Assembly (NCBI GenBank): GCA_945929845.1
Contig: CAMEON010000024.1
Coordinates: forward strand, 1 to 32,188
Source: an uncultured Clostridia bacterium
GTDB lineage: Bacteria > Bacillota > Clostridia > Oscillospirales > CAG-272
Reading direction: 5' to 3'
Length of the DNA: 32,188 bases
Both the position numbers and the translations under genes were made by a program. Shown here piece after piece: positions 8,990 to 17,934 of this stretch. The notes under the pieces were generated by a model. That model worked only from the letters and a program-made list of their open reading frames with translations, searched no databases and was not told the origin of the DNA. How positions within the stretch are numbered: position 1 is the stretch's first letter; each line of letters starts with the position of its first letter.

Positions 8990-9925
8990 ATGACAATTAT
9001 TCAGACCCCCCGTCTTCTGTTGCGCCCTTGGTTCGATGAGGACGCAGTGGTGCTGTACAAGTACGCCTCCGACCCTCGGGTCGGGCCACCGGCCGGATGG
9101 CCGCCTCACACCTCGGTGGATGACAGCCGCCGGGTGATCCGGGACATCCTGTCCGCCCCGGAGACCTATGCGGTGGTTCTGCGGGCCACCGGAGAGCCGG
9201 TGGGCAGTGTGGGCATCATGCGGGGGCACGGGAACGGACAGGGGAGTCTGCGTCCGGAGGAAGCGGAGATCGGCTACTGGATCGGCGTCCCCTTTTGGGG
9301 GCGTGGTCTCATCCCCGAGGCGGTGGAGGCTCTGCTGGATCGATGCTTCATCACCATGGGCTGTACCTCCGTCTACTGTTCCTACTTTGACGGGAACGGG
9401 AAGTCCCGCCGGGTGCAGGAGAAATGCGGCTTCCTGCCCCATCACACGGAGGAGATATCGCCCAATCCCTTGAACGGTGCGTCCTCTATACACTTCACTT
9501 GCCAGACCCGGGAACACTGGCAGGCACGGCGGGTACCGGGACAACACGCCATGCGCCTGGTTCCCTCCTCCTTTGCCGCCATCCGTTCCGGGGAGAAAAC
9601 GGTGGAAATGCGCCTCTTTGACCCCAAGCGGCAGGCTGTCCGGGTGGGCGACACCGTGACTTTCACCCAGACCGTCACCGGCGAGACCCTGACCGCCTTG
9701 GTGACGGATATGCGGGTTTACCCGGATTTTTCCGCCTTGTATGCCGCCGAGGACACTGCCTCCCTGGGGTATCGCCCCGGCCAGGCCGCATCGCCGGAGG
9801 ATATGTCCGTCTACTACACCCCGGAGGCCATCGCCCGGTGGGGTGCCCTGGCCATGGAGGTATCCGTCCTGCCTTCGTCAAAGCCGACCCACGACGGTCA
9901 TTTCGCTGAAAAGGAGGGAGAGTGA
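8990..9925 (+). CDS. GNAT N-acetyltransferase (RimJ/RimL-like) fused to a C-terminal ASCH-like domain
   Basis: N-term IIQTPRLLLRPWFDEDAVVLYKYASDP...EIGYWIGVPFWGRGLIPEAVEALLDRCF (GNAT); C-term HAMRLVPSSFAAIRSGEKTVEMRLFDPKRQAVRVGDTVTFT (ASCH). ATG at 8990 follows AAAGGAG. Confidence 0.85.
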   Translation: MTIIQTPRLLLRPWFDEDAVVLYKYASDPRVGPPAGWPPHTSVDDSRRVIRDILSAPETYAVVLRATGEPVGSVGIMRGHGNGQGSLRPEEAEIGYWIGVPFWGRGLIPEAVEALLDRCFITMGCTSVYCSYFDGNGKSRRVQEKCGFLPHHTEEISPNPLNGASSIHFTCQTREHWQARRVPGQHAMRLVPSSFAAIRSGEKTVEMRLFDPKRQAVRVGDTVTFTQTVTGETLTALVTDMRVYPDFSALYAAEDTASLGYRPGQAASPEDMSVYYTPEAIARWGALAMEVSVLPSSKPTHDGHFAEKEGE

Positions 9926-9928
9926 ACC

Positions 9929-11536
9929 GTGAGTGCCGATCGTGCTGATGAAATGCCCTCTGCCGGGGCTACATCGGCGGAGATGCCATCTGCTGTGTCC
10001 CTGCCCGCCGGCTTCGCCGCCCGCATGGAGCGACTGCTGGGGTCGGATTACCCCGCCTTTCTGGCCGCTTACGACAAGCCCCTCCGACCTTCCCTGCGGC
10101 TCAATCCCCTGCGCAACCCGACATTTCCTGGCGAGGCAGACCCCGCCCCCAGCCTTCCCTATCCTACCGAGCCGATACCCTGGGCGGCCGGGGGGTACTA
10201 CTATCCGGCTGACGGATCCGTCCGCCCTGGCAAGCACCCATATCACGAGGCGGGGTTGTACTACATTCAGGAGGCCAGCGCCATGATCCCGGCCTCCCTC
10301 TGCCCGCCCCAGCCCGGGGAGCGGGTGCTGGATCTGTGCGCCGCCCCCGGCGGCAAGGCCACCCAACTGGCGGGAGCCATGGCAGGCCGGGGTCTGCTTG
10401 TCGCCAACGAGATACACGCCGGGCGGGCCGCCATCCTTTCCCAGAACATGGAGCGGATGGGGGTGCGCAATGCCCTTGTGACCAACCAATCCCCGGCCTC
10501 GCTGGCTGAGCGGTTCCCCGGCTTTTTTGACCGGATCGTGGTGGATGCACCCTGTTCCGGGGAGGGTATGTTCCGCAAGGAGCCCCAGGCGGCGGCCATG
10601 TGGTCGCAGGAGAATGTGGTGCTGTGCGCCGCCCGGCAGGATGAGATACTGGACTGCGCCGCCATCATGCTGCGGCCGGGCGGGTATCTGACCTACTCCA
10701 CCTGCACCTTCGCCCCGGAGGAAAACGAAGGCACCCTGCTCCGCTTCCTGCAAAGGCACCCGGACTTTGACACGGTGGAGCCGGAGAATCCGCTGGTGTT
10801 GTCCTGCCTGGCCTCCGGCCTTCTGGATCCCGGCAGGCCGGACTTTGTAGCCGGGGGGCAAGCCTATGCGTCCGCCATCCGGCGTGCCGTCCGACTGTTC
10901 CCCCACCATGCCGATGGGGAGGGTCATTTCGCCGTGGTTCTGCGGAAGGCTCCCGGCGGGAACGGAGCCGCCGACACCGCACCCGTCCACTGTGTTCCGT
11001 CCGGTAGTGGAGAGAAAAGGAGCACAGGCGGCAGGGCGGGAAAGGGCAACCGTCCGCCAGCAAAAAAAGCCTCCGCCAGCCAGGGCATGGCGGAAGTGCT
11101 GTCTCTTTTCTCTGCCTTTATGGACGAGTTGACCGGCACTTCATCCGGGTGGGCGCATCTGATGGGTCAGGACTGGATCCCCTGCCTGTTCGGGGATGCG
11201 CTCTCCCTGCTCCCGGCGGGGTGCGGCATAGAAGCGGATTCGCTCACCGGCCTGCGTGTGCTCCGGCCGGGACTGTGCGCCGGCGTGGTCAGGGGGGGTC
11301 GCTTTGAGCCGTCCCATGGGTTGGCTATGGCACTGGAACCGACCCGTCTGTCCCATGTATTTCCCCTGGACGGCGTGGGGACAGCGGAAGCCTACCTGCA
11401 TGGAGACACACTGCCCTGTGATGCGTCGCTCCGGGGCTGGTACCTGGTCACGCTGGACGGCCTGCCCCTGGGCTGGGGCAAGGCCAGCGGCGGCACCATG
11501 AAGAATCACTACCCCAAGGGTCTGCGGAGGCCCTGA
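9929..11536 (+). CDS. RsmF/NSUN-type 16S rRNA m5C methyltransferase
   Basis: VLDLCAAPGGKATQLAGAM, VDAPCSGEGMFRKE, YLTYSTCTFAPEENEGTL motifs; GTG start 3 nt after the previous stop. Confidence 0.9.
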   Translation: MSADRADEMPSAGATSAEMPSAVSLPAGFAARMERLLGSDYPAFLAAYDKPLRPSLRLNPLRNPTFPGEADPAPSLPYPTEPIPWAAGGYYYPADGSVRPGKHPYHEAGLYYIQEASAMIPASLCPPQPGERVLDLCAAPGGKATQLAGAMAGRGLLVANEIHAGRAAILSQNMERMGVRNALVTNQSPASLAERFPGFFDRIVVDAPCSGEGMFRKEPQAAAMWSQENVVLCAARQDEILDCAAIMLRPGGYLTYSTCTFAPEENEGTLLRFLQRHPDFDTVEPENPLVLSCLASGLLDPGRPDFVAGGQAYASAIRRAVRLFPHHADGEGHFAVVLRKAPGGNGAADTAPVHCVPSGSGEKRSTGGRAGKGNRPPAKKASASQGMAEVLSLFSAFMDELTGTSSGWAHLMGQDWIPCLFGDALSLLPAGCGIEADSLTGLRVLRPGLCAGVVRGGRFEPSHGLAMALEPTRLSHVFPLDGVGTAEAYLHGDTLPCDASLRGWYLVTLDGLPLGWGKASGGTMKNHYPKGLRRP

Positions 11537-11586
11537 CAGAGACAGGCGGACATATTACGCTTTTTTGTAAATTTTCATTTATCCCC

Positions 11587-11615
11587 TTGTCAGGAAGCGC
11601 AAAATATGGTATACT
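11587..11615 (+). promoter_or_regulatory. SigA-type promoter upstream of prfB
   Basis: TTGTCA-N17-TATACT with TGG extended -10. Confidence 0.65.
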
Positions 11616-11684
11616 GATAGCAGATCGCAGGTAACTGCGGGTGCGGACACGCACCGTACATTCAAACGAATTGAGGTATTCATT

Positions 11685-12794
11685 TTGATCGTTGAGTTAG
11701 AAGAAGCCAAACACGAGCTGACGGCTCTGCGGCCGGAGGTGGAGGAGTTGCGTCAGGCACTGCACATCGACGCCCTGACTGCCAAGGTAGAGGAGCTGGA
11801 GCAGACCACCCTGGCTCCCGACTTCTGGAACAACCAGGCCAATTCCTCCAAGGTGCTCCAGACCATCAAGCAGTCCAAGGACACGCTGGAGGAGTACAAC
11901 ACCCTCAAGGCCCGTCTGGAGGATGCCATCGCCCTGGCGGAGATGGCCATTGAGGAGAACGATGAAGCCAGCCTGCCGGAGGTACAGACCGAGCTGTCCG
12001 ACATCAAGGCCGATGCGGAACGGATGCGCATTGAGGCCCTCATGGTGGGCGAGTACGACAACAGCACCGCCATCGTCTCCTTCCACCCCGGCGCAGGCGG
12101 CACCGAGGCCCAGGACTGGTGCCAGATGCTGTACCGCATGATCACCCGGTGGGCCGAGAACAACAAGTTCAAGGTCAAGCTGGTGGATTGGCAGGACGGG
12201 GACGAGGCCGGACTGAAGGCCGCCACCATCATGGTGGAAGGCCCCCACGCCTACGGATTTTTGAAGAGCGAGAACGGCGTGCACCGTCTGGTGCGGGTCT
12301 CCCCCTTTGATTCCGCCGGTCGTCGCCACACCTCCTTCGCCTCCATCGAGGTCATGCCGGAATTCCCTGACCTGGACGAGATCCAGTTGCGGGATGAGGA
12401 CTACGATTTCATGCCCTTCCACTCCAGCGGTGCCGGCGGGCAGAACATCAACAAGGTGTCCTCTGCCGTCCGTATCACCCACAAGGCCACCGGCATTGTG
12501 GTTACCTGCCAGACGGAGCGCTCCCAGCTTCAGAACAAGGAGACCGCCCTCCGTATGCTGAAGGCCAAGCTGATGGATATCAAGATCCGTGAGCGGCTGG
12601 ACACCATTGAGCAGATCCAGGGGAACAAGAACAATATTGAGTGGGGTTCCCAGATCCGCTCCTATGTCTTCATGCCCTACACCCTCGTCAAGGATAACCG
12701 GACAGGGTACGAGGAAGGCAATGTGGATGCCGTCATGGACGGCAAGATCGATGGCTTCATCAATGCCTACCTGAAGTATATCACCAAGGCGTGA
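11685..12794 (+). CDS. prfB: Peptide chain release factor 2
   Basis: Full-length 369-aa ORF with HSSGAGGQNINKVSSAVRITH (GGQ motif); TTG start after GAGGT. Confidence 0.95.
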   Translation: MIVELEEAKHELTALRPEVEELRQALHIDALTAKVEELEQTTLAPDFWNNQANSSKVLQTIKQSKDTLEEYNTLKARLEDAIALAEMAIEENDEASLPEVQTELSDIKADAERMRIEALMVGEYDNSTAIVSFHPGAGGTEAQDWCQMLYRMITRWAENNKFKVKLVDWQDGDEAGLKAATIMVEGPHAYGFLKSENGVHRLVRVSPFDSAGRRHTSFASIEVMPEFPDLDEIQLRDEDYDFMPFHSSGAGGQNINKVSSAVRITHKATGIVVTCQTERSQLQNKETALRMLKAKLMDIKIRERLDTIEQIQGNKNNIEWGSQIRSYVFMPYTLVKDNRTGYEEGNVDAVMDGKIDGFINAYLKYITKA

Positions 12795-12821
12795 GTCGGT
12801 GCCCCGCTTCCTTTGACTTTT

Positions 12822-12852
12822 TCCCCCCTTTCCGGGGGGATTTTTCTTTTTG
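12822..12852 (+). terminator. Rho-independent terminator after prfB
   Basis: TCCCCCC...GGGGGGA followed by TTTTTCTTTTT. Confidence 0.85.
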
Positions 12853-12938
12853 CAAAAAAGTGCGAAAAAAAGAGATAAAGTAGTGTTTCGTCCTCAAAAC
12901 CGCCCCAGATCGGGTCAGGCGGCAGAACGGCATCGTTT

Positions 12939-13011
12939 TTTGACCTTGTTTGACTTTGACTTTCTTTGACCTTTGGTGTATACTATGGGCACAAGGTCAG
13001 GAAAGGTCAAA
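12939..13011 (+). promoter_or_regulatory. ctsR-operon promoter with multiple CtsR operator boxes
   Basis: Promoter TTGACT (12956-12961)-N17-TATACT (12979-12984). Boxes fitting RGTCAAA-NAN-RGTCAAA at 12939-12955 and 12955-12971 (read on the minus strand); a near match GGTCAGG-AAA-GGTCAAA at 12995-13011. Confidence 0.88.
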
Positions 13012-13047
13012 GACCGATAGCAATATGTAAGGAAAGAGGTGATCCTC

Positions 13048-13497
13048 ATGTTGGCTGATGACATTGCCCGCATGATCGAGACCATGCTGGATGAATCCGG
13101 CGGCCGGTTGGATCTGCAAAGGAATGACATGGCGGCTCGCCTGGGCTGTGTGCCCAGTCAGATCAGTTATGTGATCTCCTCCCGCTTCACGCCCCAGCGG
13201 GGATACATCATTGAATCCCACCGGGGCGGCGGCGGGTACATCCGCATCATCCGCAAGCAGATGAGCCGGAACGACTACCTGATGCACTTCTTCTGCGCCG
13301 TCGGTGATTCCATTGACGAGGCCGCCGCCATGGCTTGTCTGAACAACCTGGCAGGGAGTGGCTTCCTTGGTAAGGAAGGTTACGCCGTAGCCCGAGCGGC
13401 ACTCTCCGGCAGTGCGTTGCAGGATCTGCCGCCGGACATGAAAAATACTGTCCGGGCACAGATATTCCGACATATTATTATGGGGCTTATGAGTTAG
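13048..13497 (+). CDS. ctsR: CtsR transcriptional repressor of class III stress genes
   Basis: LADDIARMIETMLDESGGRLDLQRNDMAARLGCVPSQISYVISSRFTPQRGYIIESHRGGGGYIRI is characteristic; first gene of a ctsR-mcsA-mcsB-clpC order. Confidence 0.95.
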   Translation: MLADDIARMIETMLDESGGRLDLQRNDMAARLGCVPSQISYVISSRFTPQRGYIIESHRGGGGYIRIIRKQMSRNDYLMHFFCAVGDSIDEAAAMACLNNLAGSGFLGKEGYAVARAALSGSALQDLPPDMKNTVRAQIFRHIIMGLMS

Positions 13498-13600
13498 AAT
13501 ATAGACAACCGGACAGCCGCTCTCCCCTGCCCCACACACAGCGATCAGCAATCAGAATCCACACCATCCCCGAATGAGGAACAGAAAGGAAGTAATCATT

Positions 13601-14143
13601 ATGCTTTGTGAAAAGTGCAACAAGAAAAAGGCTACCGTATTTTACAATGAGAATATCAACGGCAAGGTTCGTTCCTTCAACCTCTGCGCCGACTGCGCCA
13701 AGGCCATGAGGGATGCCGGAGAACTGGAAGACATCAGTGCTTCCTTCTCCTCCTTTGCCTCCCCGTTCCTGTCGCTGGAGGACAGCTTCTTCAACGACTT
13801 CTTCTCCCTGCCCTTCCATACGACCGGCGGGCTGAATGCACCGTCCGCTCCCAAGAAGTGCCCTTTGTGCGGGGCTACGCTGAGTGACATATCCACCACC
13901 GGCAAGGTCGGGTGCGCAAAGTGCTACGAAACTTTCGCCGATGAATTGGAAGGCCCCATTCAGTCCGCCCATGGCAAGACCGGTCACATCGGTCGTATCG
14001 CCCGGGGACATCGTGCGAAGAAGGAGAAGGCCGACCGTATCTCCGCCCTGAAGAAGCAGTTGAAGGAAGCCATCAATGACGAAAAATTTGAGGAAGCCGC
14101 CAGCCTGCGGGATCAGATCCACGCACTGGAAGGCAACGCCTGA
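13601..14143 (+). CDS. mcsA: McsA, zinc-finger and UvrB/C-motif activator of McsB
   Basis: MLCEKCNKKKATVFYNENINGK...CPLCGATLSDISTTGKVGCAKCYETF...LKEAINDEKFEEAASLRDQIHAL. Confidence 0.92.
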   Translation: MLCEKCNKKKATVFYNENINGKVRSFNLCADCAKAMRDAGELEDISASFSSFASPFLSLEDSFFNDFFSLPFHTTGGLNAPSAPKKCPLCGATLSDISTTGKVGCAKCYETFADELEGPIQSAHGKTGHIGRIARGHRAKKEKADRISALKKQLKEAINDEKFEEAASLRDQIHALEGNA

Positions 14144-14161
14144 TGGGCGCAACAGAAAGGA

Positions 14162-15187
14162 GTGATGGATATGGCATGGTATCAAGTTCCGGGTAATGAA
14201 CAGGACATTGTCATCAGTACGAGAGTCCGCTTCGCCCGCAATCTTAGCGAATACCCCTTCCCCTCCCGGCTGGATGCCGCAGGGGCTAAGGAGATCATAA
14301 ACAAGGTGGGTCAGGTGCTGGAGGACAACGGCTTTACCAAGACCGACTTCTCCGACATATCCCACACCGCCGCCGTATCGCTGGTGGAAAAGCATTATGT
14401 CAGCCCGGAGTTCGTCCGGGAAAGCCTGCCGCATGCTCTGTACCTCAACGAGCCTTGCAACCTGTCGGTGATGCTCTGCGAGGAGGATCACATCCGCCTG
14501 CAGTGTATCCTGCCCGGGTTGGCTCTGCAGGATGCCTACAAGGGTGCCTGCAAAGTGGAACAACTGTTGGACGAGCGGTTTGACCTGGCCTTTGATGACA
14601 AGCTGGGCTATCTGACCCACTGTCCCACCAATCTGGGTACCGCCATGCGAGCCTCGGTGATGCTGTTCCTGCCTGCAACCACCATGGCCGGTCGGATGGA
14701 AGCTCTGGCCGCCCGGCTGAACCAGTTGGGGCTGACCGTCCGGGGGTTGTACGGGGAAGGTTCCGGCTCCGACGGGTACCTGTACCAGGTATCCAACCAG
14801 GTGACGCTGGGCGTCACCGAGGAAGGCACCCTCCGCAAGCTGGAGGATGTGGTGCACCAGATCATTGACAACGAGCGCAAGCTCCGTCAGTCCGTCAGCG
14901 GACGGGATCTGGATCTCCTGACCGACCGGGTGCTCCGTGCCGAGGGCACACTGAAGTATGCCCACGCACTGACATCGGCAGAGTTCCTGAAGCTGGCGGC
15001 CGAGGTGCGTCTGGGCGTGGCTATGGGGATCATCAAGGATGTCAAAGTGGAGGCCCTGACTGCCCTCCTTATTGAAGCCATGCCCGCCACCCTCACCATG
15101 AACACCGAGCCCACCCCTAAAACAGAAGGGGAACGGGATCTGGCCAGGGCGATGCTTGTGCGGGAGAAGCTGAGCGGCAATCCGTAA
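14162..15187 (+). CDS. mcsB: McsB protein-arginine kinase
   Basis: DIVISTRVRFARNLSEYPFPSR, phosphagen-kinase catalytic fold, conserved synteny. Exact start among GTG 14162 / ATG 14165 / ATG 14171 is uncertain. Confidence 0.93.
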   Translation: MMDMAWYQVPGNEQDIVISTRVRFARNLSEYPFPSRLDAAGAKEIINKVGQVLEDNGFTKTDFSDISHTAAVSLVEKHYVSPEFVRESLPHALYLNEPCNLSVMLCEEDHIRLQCILPGLALQDAYKGACKVEQLLDERFDLAFDDKLGYLTHCPTNLGTAMRASVMLFLPATTMAGRMEALAARLNQLGLTVRGLYGEGSGSDGYLYQVSNQVTLGVTEEGTLRKLEDVVHQIIDNERKLRQSVSGRDLDLLTDRVLRAEGTLKYAHALTSAEFLKLAAEVRLGVAMGIIKDVKVEALTALLIEAMPATLTMNTEPTPKTEGERDLARAMLVREKLSGNP

Positions 15188-15262
15188 GCCGACTGTGCAG
15201 ACGATCTGCACATAACCAAAGAAATACCGTAAACAGTAACAGTCAAACAGGGAGTGATATAT

Positions 15263-17884
15263 ATGACCAATCGTTTTACCCAAAGAGCGCAGAATGCGTT
15301 GAACAGTGCTCTGCAATCAGCCTCGGAGTTGGGTCACACCTATATCGGTTCGGAGCATATCCTGCTGGGGTTGCTCGCCGATCCGGAATCCATCTCCGCC
15401 AAGCTGTTGAGTGCCCGGGGGGTGGATGCGGACAAGGTTCGCCAAGCCGTCATTGACCTGGCCGGGGAGGGCGTACCCAGCCAGGTGTCCCCGGCTGACA
15501 TGACGCCCCGGATGCAGAAGATCATACAGGATTCCGCCTACATTTCCGTGCGGGCGGGGCAGAATTATATAGGTACGGAGCATCTGCTCCTGTCCTTGCT
15601 CAGCGAGCGGGACTGCGTGGCTGTCCGTATCTTGGAGAACCTGGGTGTGTCCGTGGATGCCCTTTGTGAGGATGTGGTGAAGTTCATGGGCGGCGTTCCC
15701 GGCGGCGAGACAGCCGACGGTGAGGAAGCCGGTATGTCGGCCTCCGGCAGCGGTGCTCCGGGTCAGGCCGGTCGGCAAAAGGCCGGTAGCAAGCGGGGGG
15801 ACAAGTCCCTTGCCTCCACACCGACGCTGGCGCAGTTTGGCCGTGATCTGACGGAAATGGCTCGCACAGGCAAGCTGGATCCCATCATCGGCCGTGACAC
15901 GGAAACGGATCGGGTAATCCAGATCCTGTCCCGTCGTACCAAGAACAACCCCTGCCTGATCGGTGAGCCTGGCGTGGGCAAGACCGCCGTGGTAGAGGGT
16001 CTGGCTCAACGGATCGCCGACGGGAATGTGCCGGAGACCATCCGGAACAAGACCATCGTGACCCTGGATCTGGCCGGCATGATTGCCGGTGCCAAGTACC
16101 GGGGCGAGTTTGAGGAGCGGTTCAAGAATGTGATGGAGGAGGTGCGCAAGAACCCCGACATCATCCTGTTCATTGATGAGATCCACACCATCGTGGGGGC
16201 CGGTGCCGCCGAGGGGGCTGTGGATGCCGCCAATATCATCAAGCCCACCCTGGCCCGGGGCGAGATGCAGGTCATCGGCGCCACCACCATTGCCGAGTAC
16301 CGAAAACACATCGAGAAGGATGCAGCTCTGGAGCGTCGGTTCCAGCCGGTGACGGTGGGCGAGCCTACCGAGGAGGAGGCCGTGCAGATTTTGAAGGGCC
16401 TGCGGCCGAAGTATGAGGCCCACCACAAGCTGAAGATCTCAGACGAGGCACTGGAGGCCGCTGTGCACCTGTCGGTGCGGTATATCCCGGATCGGTACCT
16501 GCCGGACAAGGCCATTGACCTTGTGGATGAAGCCGCTTCCCGGATGCGTATTTCCGCCCATACCTCCCCGCCTGACCTGAAGGAGATGGAAAACCGTCTG
16601 ACGGCGGTAGGCCGTGAGAAGGAGGAGGCCGTCAAGGCCCAGGATTTCGAGCGGGCCGCCCGGCTCCGTGATGAGGAGAAAAAGCTCCGCCAGTCCTACG
16701 AGGACTCCAAGTCCTCCTGGGCTAAGGAGCAGGATGCGGACGCCCTGACCGTGGGGGAGGACGAGATCGCCGACATTGTGACCCAGTGGACAGGCATACC
16801 GGTCAGCAAGTTGCTGGAGGGTGAGGGCGAAAAACTGCTCCATCTGGAGGACACCCTGCGCCAGCGTGTCATCGGCCAGGATGAGGCGGTGACAGCGGTG
16901 GCAAAGGCCATACGGCGTGGCCGGATGGGTCTGAAGGATCCCAAGCGTCCCATTGGCTCCTTCATCTTCTTAGGGCCTACCGGCGTGGGCAAGACCGAGC
17001 TGTCCAAGGCTCTGGCCGCCGCCATGTTCGGGGACGAGTCAGCCATGATCCGTCTGGACATGTCGGAGTATATGGAAAAGCACAGCGTGGCCAAGCTCAT
17101 CGGTTCGCCTCCCGGATATGTGGGCTTTGAGGAGGGTGGCCAGTTGACGGAGAAGATCCGCCGCCATCCCTACTCCGTGGTTCTGTTCGATGAGATCGAG
17201 AAGGCGCACCCCGATGTATTCAACATCCTGCTTCAGGTGCTGGACGACGGTATCCTGACGGATTCTCAGGGTCGCCGGGTGGACTTCAAGAACACTGTCA
17301 TCATCATGACCTCCAACCTGGGTGCCTCTGACCGGGGCGACCATAAGGCGTTGGGCTTCACCGCCGGTTCCATGACCGAGGAGAAGAACGCCGCCGCCCG
17401 GGAGCGGATGATGACCGCCCTGAAGGAGACCTTCCGCCCTGAGTTCATCAACCGTGTGGATGATATCATCGTGTTCCACTCCCTGGAGGAGCCGCAGATC
17501 CGGGCGATTGCCGCCCTGATGCTGGACGAGGTGCGCCGCCGTGTACTTGGTCTGAATGTGGGCATTGCATTTGACGATTCCGTTGCCGAGCTGGTGTCCA
17601 AGGAGGGCTTTGACCCGGTATATGGCGCAAGACCTCTGCACCGTGCGGTGGTTCGTCTGGTGGAGGATTCCTTCTCTACCGAGATGCTGGAGGGCAAGAT
17701 CAAGGCCGGGGACAGCGTGAAGGCCACAGCCGTGGATGGCCATGTGGTGTACGCCGTCAACGGAGCCAGCCAGGATGCCGGCACGCAGTCGGCCGACAGT
17801 CAGAACACGAACGGACAGACCGGCGATAAGCCGGACGATACGCCTGGTCAGTCTGAAAGCTCCGGTCAGGAGAACGGAATTTAA
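15263..17884 (+). CDS. clpC: ATP-dependent Clp protease ATP-binding subunit ClpC
   Basis: N-domain repeats, Walker [10 protein letters not shown] and [12 protein letters not shown]-type region [14 protein letters not shown]; last gene of the operon. Confidence 0.95.
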   Translation: MTNRFTQRAQNALNSALQSASELGHTYIGSEHILLGLLADPESISAKLLSARGVDADKVRQAVIDLAGEGVPSQVSPADMTPRMQKIIQDSAYISVRAGQNYIGTEHLLLSLLSERDCVAVRILENLGVSVDALCEDVVKFMGGVPGGETADGEEAGMSASGSGAPGQAGRQKAGSKRGDKSLASTPTLAQFGRDLTEMARTGKLDPIIGRDTETDRVIQILSRRTKNNPCLIGEPGVGKTAVVEGLAQRIADGNVPETIRNKTIVTLDLAGMIAGAKYRGEFEERFKNVMEEVRKNPDIILFIDEIHTIVGAGAAEGAVDAANIIKPTLARGEMQVIGATTIAEYRKHIEKDAALERRFQPVTVGEPTEEEAVQILKGLRPKYEAHHKLKISDEALEAAVHLSVRYIPDRYLPDKAIDLVDEAASRMRISAHTSPPDLKEMENRLTAVGREKEEAVKAQDFERAARLRDEEKKLRQSYEDSKSSWAKEQDADALTVGEDEIADIVTQWTGIPVSKLLEGEGEKLLHLEDTLRQRVIGQDEAVTAVAKAIRRGRMGLKDPKRPIGSFIFLGPTGVGKTELSKALAAAMFGDESAMIRLDMSEYMEKHSVAKLIGSPPGYVGFEEGGQLTEKIRRHPYSVVLFDEIEKAHPDVFNILLQVLDDGILTDSQGRRVDFKNTVIIMTSNLGASDRGDHKALGFTAGSMTEEKNAAARERMMTALKETFRPEFINRVDDIIVFHSLEEPQIRAIAALMLDEVRRRVLGLNVGIAFDDSVAELVSKEGFDPVYGARPLHRAVVRLVEDSFSTEMLEGKIKAGDSVKATAVDGHVVYAVNGASQDAGTQSADSQNTNGQTGDKPDDTPGQSESSGQENGI

Positions 17885-17896
17885 CCCGCCTTAGAA

Positions 17897-17934
17897 TAAA
17901 GGAGCGGCTCACAGAAGCCGCCCCTTTATTTTTA
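17897..17934. terminator. Terminator between convergent clpC and the AGCS symporter gene
   Basis: TAAAGGAGCGGCT...AGCCGCCCCTTTA hairpin (one mismatch) followed by TTTATT. Confidence 0.8.

Noticed and set aside
11620-11684. Small hairpins in the prfB 5' UTR (GGTGCG-gaca-CGCACC)
   Set aside because: Short stems without terminator or known riboswitch signature; insufficient to call a regulatory RNA.
13487-15316. 609-aa minus-strand ORF across mcsA-mcsB
   Set aside because: Antisense shadow of well-supported conserved genes in GC-rich codon-biased DNA; composition (many H/Q/G/L, no motifs) is typical of antisense translation.
15317-16426. 369-aa minus-strand ORF opposite clpC (with similar ones at 17039-17743 and 11697-12482)
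   Set aside because: Shadow ORFs of clpC and prfB.
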